Both the position numbers and the translations under genes were made by a program. 64,000 nucleotides of DNA, taken from Megascapheus bottae (lineage: Eukaryota > Chordata > Mammalia > Rodentia > Geomyidae). This document shows, piece by piece, positions 60,223-64,000 of the stretch. How positions within the stretch are numbered: the stretch's first letter is position 1; each line of letters opens with the position of its first letter. Location of the stretch: NCBI GenBank assembly GCA_024803745.1, contig JANJXV010000030.1, positions 2,933,001-2,997,000 of the forward strand, given 5' to 3'. Below the pieces are notes generated by a model. That model searched no databases. It saw nothing but the letters and a program-made list of their open reading frames with translations, and was not told the origin of the DNA.

Positions 60223-61723
60223 GCTCTCTCTTCTCTTTCCTCAGTATCCTCACAGTAAAAGTGTGTCTTTCAGGAGGCCTTAATACATACCAGGGGTATT
60301 TTCTCTGTTCACATTGAGCCCAAACTCCCAGATCTCCTTGGAATCGTGTGGTTGAAAAATCTCTGGTGAAATAGCATCCCAGAGCCTCTGGACTCCACCT
60401 GGATTCTGAAATCATGCCTCTGGACGGGCACGACCTTGGCAGATGCTGAGGAGACTCTCGGGTGGGATTCGAACTTACCACAGTAAAGTCCCCAGCACTC
60501 ATTGAATTGAGCTAGAAGTCATTTTAATAGCTGCACGGGAACTACTGTCCAGCTTCAGGCGGGTAGAGTGAGTTTTTAAAGGTGACCACCCCACACTGGT
60601 GGTTGTCACCATATGATGTCACCCCTAAGTCAATAACCACAAAGACGAAACCACATGCAGGTGGTCGAGCAGGTTACACATTTTTAAGAAAACAGAAACA
60701 ACATGGCGGCTAAGCTTGACAGGTTATTACACAGGAAGTAACTGGCACACATGCCCAGCACATTATCCCGGGGGAAACCCCCAGATCTGTTTCCTCTCTA
60801 TAGCTCTAGGCTCTAGGCTCTGCTTGGTCTCCACATTGCAGCATTTCTGCTGGAAGAGAAAATTATGTAAGAAAAAAACTTTCTGTAGGAATGGGACACC
60901 CCACACCCTTACATTGGTTTTTCTTCATAAGTAAACATTGACTATCGTTCATCTAGGTTTTATAACTATTTGATAACAGGAGCAGTGTGCTATTTTAGCT
61001 ATCTGTCTTGTCTACAACTAGAGTCTCATTTAATAATTGAGTAGGTCCTGTAATTATCCTGTGTGTTTTGGGTAAACAAATCTAGAATGCAGAATTTCAC
61101 AATGTGCTCCGGAGTCTATTTCTCCTTCATCTAAGATCTCGTTGGAAGGTAAATATTCACAGGTTTCTGATTTCTTTTTTCCGTGTCTTACAAATTAGCA
61201 TTTGCTTCTGGTTCCCTTACACATCAAGTCTAGCAAGTGACATTTTGTAATTTTTTTCTGATATAATTAAATAAATCTGCCTAACAATAGGACAGCAAAT
61301 TCATAAATAAATACATCATTCTAATCAAGCATGAATCCACTTGATGTAGAAAGTGTGAGTGTAACTCAGCCCAAATTGCTCATTGTAGTTTGTTCAATAC
61401 AAACATGCAATTTACATTTAGCATGTTCATAAAAGTAATGAGATTATTGGATGGAACGAGGAAATAATCTATATGCACATACATATACATACATATACCC
61501 ATCTATATATCAATGAATCTAGTGGCTACAAAAATAAATGAAATATATCAATATTTTTTCTAAGTTATAATTGTTCCTTTTTCTGCCTATTTGCAATTTT
61601 ATTTCATGATCTGTAGACTACTGTCAACGATCAACCTTGAGCTTAATACATGAATAACCTTTCTGATTTTTGGAACCTCTGCATCTCTTCTTCCCTCTGC
61701 CCCCACCACATACATGTACTTGC
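60223..61723. other. Unique non-coding DNA
   Basis: No gene or repeat is recognised. Short TA/CA patches lie near 61,480-61,510. Confidence 0.5.
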
Positions 61724-62017
61724 CCTGGGGCTTGAACTCAGGGTCTGTATGCTGTGTCTAAACTTGTGTCCTCGAGGCTACCATTCTTTTTATTTCTTTT
61801 TTCTTTTGGATCAGTGGTGGGACTTGAACTCCGGGCCTGGGCATGAGCTCTTCAGCTCAAGGATACCACCCTACCCCTTGAGCCACCGGGCCACTTCCCT
61901 CGAGGCTATCATTCTATCACACCAGCCACAGCTCCCCTTCTGGCTTTTTTTGTTAGTAAATTGGAGAACCTCAAGTCTCTTGAGTAGCTAGGTTACAAGT
62001 ACCTGCACCAAGTTCCT
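61724..62017 (-). mobile_element. Older B1-Geo composite SINE, interrupted
   Basis: In complement on the plus strand: ggggcttgaactcagggtct (Geo end) to 61,787, then a younger inserted element, then resuming at 61,916 with accagccacagctccccttc and tggctttttttgttagtaaa, and the B1 head (cttgagtagctaggttacaa, then gtacctgcacca). Older than its insert, judging by divergence. Confidence 0.75.
61788..61898 (-). mobile_element. Geo SINE nested in a B1-Geo copy
   Basis: A T-rich tail, gacttgaactccgggcctgg, gagctcttcagctcaaggat and accctaccccttgagccacc are the complement of the Geo tail. 17-bp direct repeats flank it at 61,771-61,787 (ctcgaggctaccattct) and 61,899-61,915 (ctcgaggctatcattct), one mismatch, marking insertion into the host SINE. 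Only Geo sequence was inserted, so either 5' truncation or a monomeric Geo element. Confidence 0.85.
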
Positions 62018-62752
62018 GTCTACTTTTGGTCACTGTGTCTTCTTTGCGGATGTTTCAAATGTTACTGAAGTCACTTCTGCTCCGGGAGGCAAAGGACAAT
62101 TCTTAATGGGAAAGATTCGGCTGATTTCAAGTCACTTTCCTCTTCAATAGGTAAAATGAGCAGTGCATCCTTTTCAAATCTTTACCTTTTCCTTCATTAA
62201 GTGCAGACAAGAGGCAGTCATAATTTAGGAATAAGACTAAGTAAGCATACGGAATATTCTCTTTCCAACCTGCTGTCCTTTTGCTTGCTGAAATGGCTGC
62301 AATGTAAGCAGAGCACTCAGCTCTGGGAGGCCCATAGTACGTGCTCCATGAACACTGGCCGTTCTTCTTAGCATTAACCCGTGAATACCATAATTCCTCG
62401 GTATCCTGGTAAGACTGATTCCAGAATTCCAGCGAACGCCAAAACCCACAGCTATGTCTTTGTATCAAGTGATGTGAGCTTTGCGCCATCGATCTACTCA
62501 TTAAATCATGTCTCTATTACTTGTGATACAAAACACAATCTAAATACAAGGTAAATGGTTGTTCTGTTTAGGGACTGAGAACGAGAAATACATCATACCA
62601 ATTCAGACATTGGTGCAATATTTTTTAAAGAAAACCTTTCTCGATCTTGTCATTGGTTGAATCTATGTGCTGACCTCAAGAATACAGGAGGGGGGTGCTT
62701 TCTGAAGGTTTGCTTAGTCAAGAAATATATAAGGCAACAATTATATTTCTAC
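62018..62752. other. Non-coding DNA left of the coding exon (probable intron)
   Basis: By the gene model this is the start of the intron downstream of the exon at 62,753-63,004. The 124-codon minus-strand frame at 62,127-62,501 resembles nothing known. Confidence 0.45.
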
Positions 62753-63004
62753 CTGACAAGTGTCCAAAGAAGACGGCTGCTGTATTCATAATAATGTTTC
62801 GATATCCTTCCTGAAATTCAGCCAAACCTGCAGATTTCATTGAGGACACGTAGTCACCGGCTTCCTGGATCTCTTTTCCTATGATGACTTCAGTTCTCGC
62901 TACGCCATGTTCAGTCGTTTCTGTCCTAAAGACTTTCTCACCTGAAGAAGAGAACAGACTCCAGAAGGGGCAGATGGACGTAATGGTCTGTATCACTACT
63001 TCTC
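62753..63004 (-). CDS. Internal coding exon of an unidentified protein
   Basis: On the minus strand a polypyrimidine tract and acceptor (gtctctcttcttttgcag) precede the exon, and a cag|gtagaa donor follows it. The exon is 252 bp. One frame is open throughout: two bases complete the previous codon and one base is left at the end, so entry and exit phases match. The encoded 83 residues include EVVIQTITSICPFWS, then GEKVFRTETTEHGVARTE, a charged KEIQEAGDYVSSMK and a final IIMNTAAVFFGHLS. About eight CpGs survive in AT-rich surroundings, as expected of selected coding sequence. A second acceptor with a long pyrimidine tract lies inside, at 62,942-62,943, and would give a 189-bp exon in the same phase. 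I do not recognise the family. No signal peptide, cysteine pattern or catalytic motif is evident. Without the splice, the frame would run on 12 codons to a stop. Confidence 0.7.
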
Positions 63005-63299
63005 CTGCAAAAGAAGAGAGACAACTCTATGTCCTCTTATTCACTCTCCTGTGCTAAATACAATTTAAAAAAAAAAACAATTCCTCCACCTTTATTGTTA
63101 AAAGCTGTGCTCACAACTGTGCTCCACTTTCCACTTTCCCTTCCTTCCTTCCCCCTCCTCTTTTTGTTTTTTTTTTTGTCCAGGGTCTCTAGCTTGATGT
63201 CTGTCCTTCCTCATTTCTGGCTGTGCTTTTAAAGCTCCGCTGTCGTTTTCTCTTTTGAAACTTTAATTCTGCAATTTTCCTTATCAGTTAGCTGACCTT
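63005..63299. other. Probable intron 5' of the coding exon
   Basis: Minus-strand polypyrimidine/acceptor sequence lies at its left edge. The rest is plain, with T-rich runs near 63,165 and no SINE. Confidence 0.5.
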
Positions 63300-63595
63300 A
63301 GCCTCTCCATCCTCCCCCTCTCCCCTCCCTCTTTCCCTCACACCTTCTTCCCTCCCTCTTTCCCTCACCCCCTCTCCTCTCCCTCTCTCCCTCACCCCCT
63401 CTCATCATGGGTCCTCTCCATCCTCTCCCTCTCCTCTCCCTCTTTCTCTCTTACCCCCTCTCATCATGGGTCCTCTCCATCCTCCCTCCCTCCCTCCCTC
63501 CCCTCCCTCTCTCCCTCACCCCCTCTCCCTGGTCCTCTCCATCCTCCCTCCCTCCCCTCCCTCTCTCCCTCACCCTCTCTCCTTGGTTCTCTTAA
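63300..63595 (+). repeat. Polypyrimidine minisatellite
   Basis: Roughly 300 bases of C and T with degenerate units built from cctctccatcctccctccct, cccctccctctctccctcac and cccctctcatcatgggtcct. The phrase gtcctctccatcctc recurs three times and ctctccctcaccccctctc-like blocks at least four. The minus strand is purine-rich with several GGG runs spaced by one or two bases (gggaggggagggagggaggg type), a G-quadruplex-capable pattern. Confidence 0.9.
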
Positions 63596-63660
63596 GCGCT
63601 ATACAAGTTTTAAAAGCCTCCCCACTAGACTGCGCCTTTTCCTGATAGGAACAAACGGTG

Positions 63661-63733
63661 TGTGCGCGCGCGCGCGTGTGTGAGTGTGCGCGTGCCCGTG
63701 TGAGTGTGCGCGTGCCCGTGTGTGTGCGCGCGC
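63661..63733 (+). repeat. GT/CG alternating block with a 20-bp tandem repeat
   Basis: tgtgcgcgcgcgcgtgtg is followed by two copies of gtgtgagtgtgcgcgtgccc (63,676-63,695 and 63,696-63,715), then gtgtgtgtgcgcgcgcg. Mostly alternating purine-pyrimidine, Z-DNA prone, at the shore of the CpG island. Confidence 0.93.
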
Positions 63734-63796
63734 GGGTCTGCTCCTGGGCCGCCCGTCTGATTTCTCCGGCCGCGCTGACACCGTTCAGGGCGCGTC

Positions 63797-63902
63797 CCGT
63801 CCCCGTCCCTGTCCCCGTCCCCGACCCCGCCCTGGCCCCCGTCCCTGTCCCGGTCCCCCGCCCCGCTCTCCGACCCCGTCCCCGGCCGTCCCCGTCCCCG
63901 CC
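63797..63902 (+). repeat. C-rich (CCCCGT/CCCTGT)n hexamer array
   Basis: Repeated cgtccc, cgtccccgtccctgtccc and cgaccccgccc units fill about 100 bases of the island. The minus strand has many GGGG runs separated by AC or CA, so it is a strong G-quadruplex candidate. The Asp/Gly/Arg-rich minus-strand frame across it is a by-product. Confidence 0.92.
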
Positions 63903-64000
63903 AGCGCCGGCGCCCGCGGCCCCGGGAGGTCGCTCCCCGCTCGGGGTGCAAAAGTTGCCTGGAGAGCCGCCCGCTTCCCGCGCGCCCGGCAGTTCCGGGC

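Larger units (their letters stand above)
63601..64000. promoter_or_regulatory. CpG island, probable promoter
   Basis: From about 63,650 to the window end the sequence is strongly GC-rich with frequent CpG, in sharp contrast to the CpG-poor DNA to the left. It contains a GC box (ccccgcccc near 63,857), an E2F-like ttcccgcg at 63,975 and no TATA box that I can identify. CpG islands of this kind mark mammalian promoters, often bidirectional. The minus-strand coding exon 600 bp away fits a gene starting here and running left. A plus-strand gene running right is equally possible. No initiator ATG could be chosen. Confidence 0.8.

Noticed and set aside
63625..63951. Asp/Gly/Arg- and His/Thr-rich minus-strand frame in the CpG island
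   Set aside because: Produced by the hexamer and GT/CG arrays. A first coding exon may exist here, but this frame gives no evidence for it.
1..64000. tRNA, snRNA, 5S, 7SK or Y RNA genes
   Set aside because: The only pol III-type A and B boxes I saw belong to SINEs. No other structural RNA signatures were recognised, though short diverged pseudogenes could be missed by eye.
1..64000. CRISPR arrays, operons or other prokaryotic systems
   Set aside because: SINEs, LINEs, CpG depletion and spliced-exon structure show mammalian DNA. The tandem repeats are microsatellites, not spaced repeats with unique spacers.

Overview
This window looks like mammalian nuclear DNA from a rodent of the superfamily Geomyoidea (kangaroo rats, pocket mice, pocket gophers). 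The evidence is its SINEs. Many copies carry a tRNA-type ID-like left monomer with pol III A and B boxes, joined to a right monomer ('Geo', recognisable by agaagtggtgctgaggctca and gacagtgctcaggccctga). That dimer is the IDL-Geo family, which I recall as restricted to Geomyoidea. Seven-SL-derived B1-like heads joined to the same Geo tail are also frequent. The species cannot be fixed from sequence alone.

Almost all of the 64 kb is non-coding: intergenic or long-intron DNA with SINEs, old LINE-1 pieces, MIR and MER5 relics, and many simple repeats. None of the short open frames spread over 1-62,700 shows a recognisable protein, a splice-site pair or codon-like constraint.

The coding signal is at the right edge, on the minus strand. 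An exon at 62,753-63,004 has good splice sites, is open in one frame through its whole length (252 bp, a multiple of three), and keeps many CpGs in CpG-poor surroundings. I could not name the protein. About 600 bp further right (upstream for this gene) a CpG island starts near 63,600 and runs off the window. The simplest model is a minus-strand gene with its promoter and first exon in the island, this exon as an early coding exon, and a very long next intron covering much of the window. Between exon and island lie a polypyrimidine minisatellite, an alternating purine-pyrimidine (Z-DNA type) block and a C-rich hexamer array.

Layout: 1-12 kb, an old L1 piece, unique AT-rich DNA, a GT/CG block at 7.1 kb, a 230-bp CT tract at 9.7 kb and a MIR at 11.8 kb. 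12.5-13.3 kb, a young IDL-Geo beside an older B1-Geo and a MIR. 13-27 kb, mostly unique with scattered SINEs. 27.3-28.5 kb, three IDL-Geo copies in 1.2 kb. 29-41 kb, a GC-richer patch, several B1-Geo composites, a MER5-like DNA transposon and a 1-kb-spaced direct repeat. 41-51 kb, unique with CA/TA arrays and a perfect 44-bp tandem duplication. 51-58 kb, a B1 cluster, L1 pieces out of order, a young IDL-Geo and a near-identical inverted SINE pair. 58-62 kb, a possible antisense LINE, B1-Geo composites and one SINE nested in another. 62.7-64 kb, coding exon and CpG island.

The most interesting points are the unidentified exon with two in-phase acceptors, the B1-Geo composite SINE that has clearly moved as a unit, and the inverted SINE pair whose core is far more similar than its flanks.
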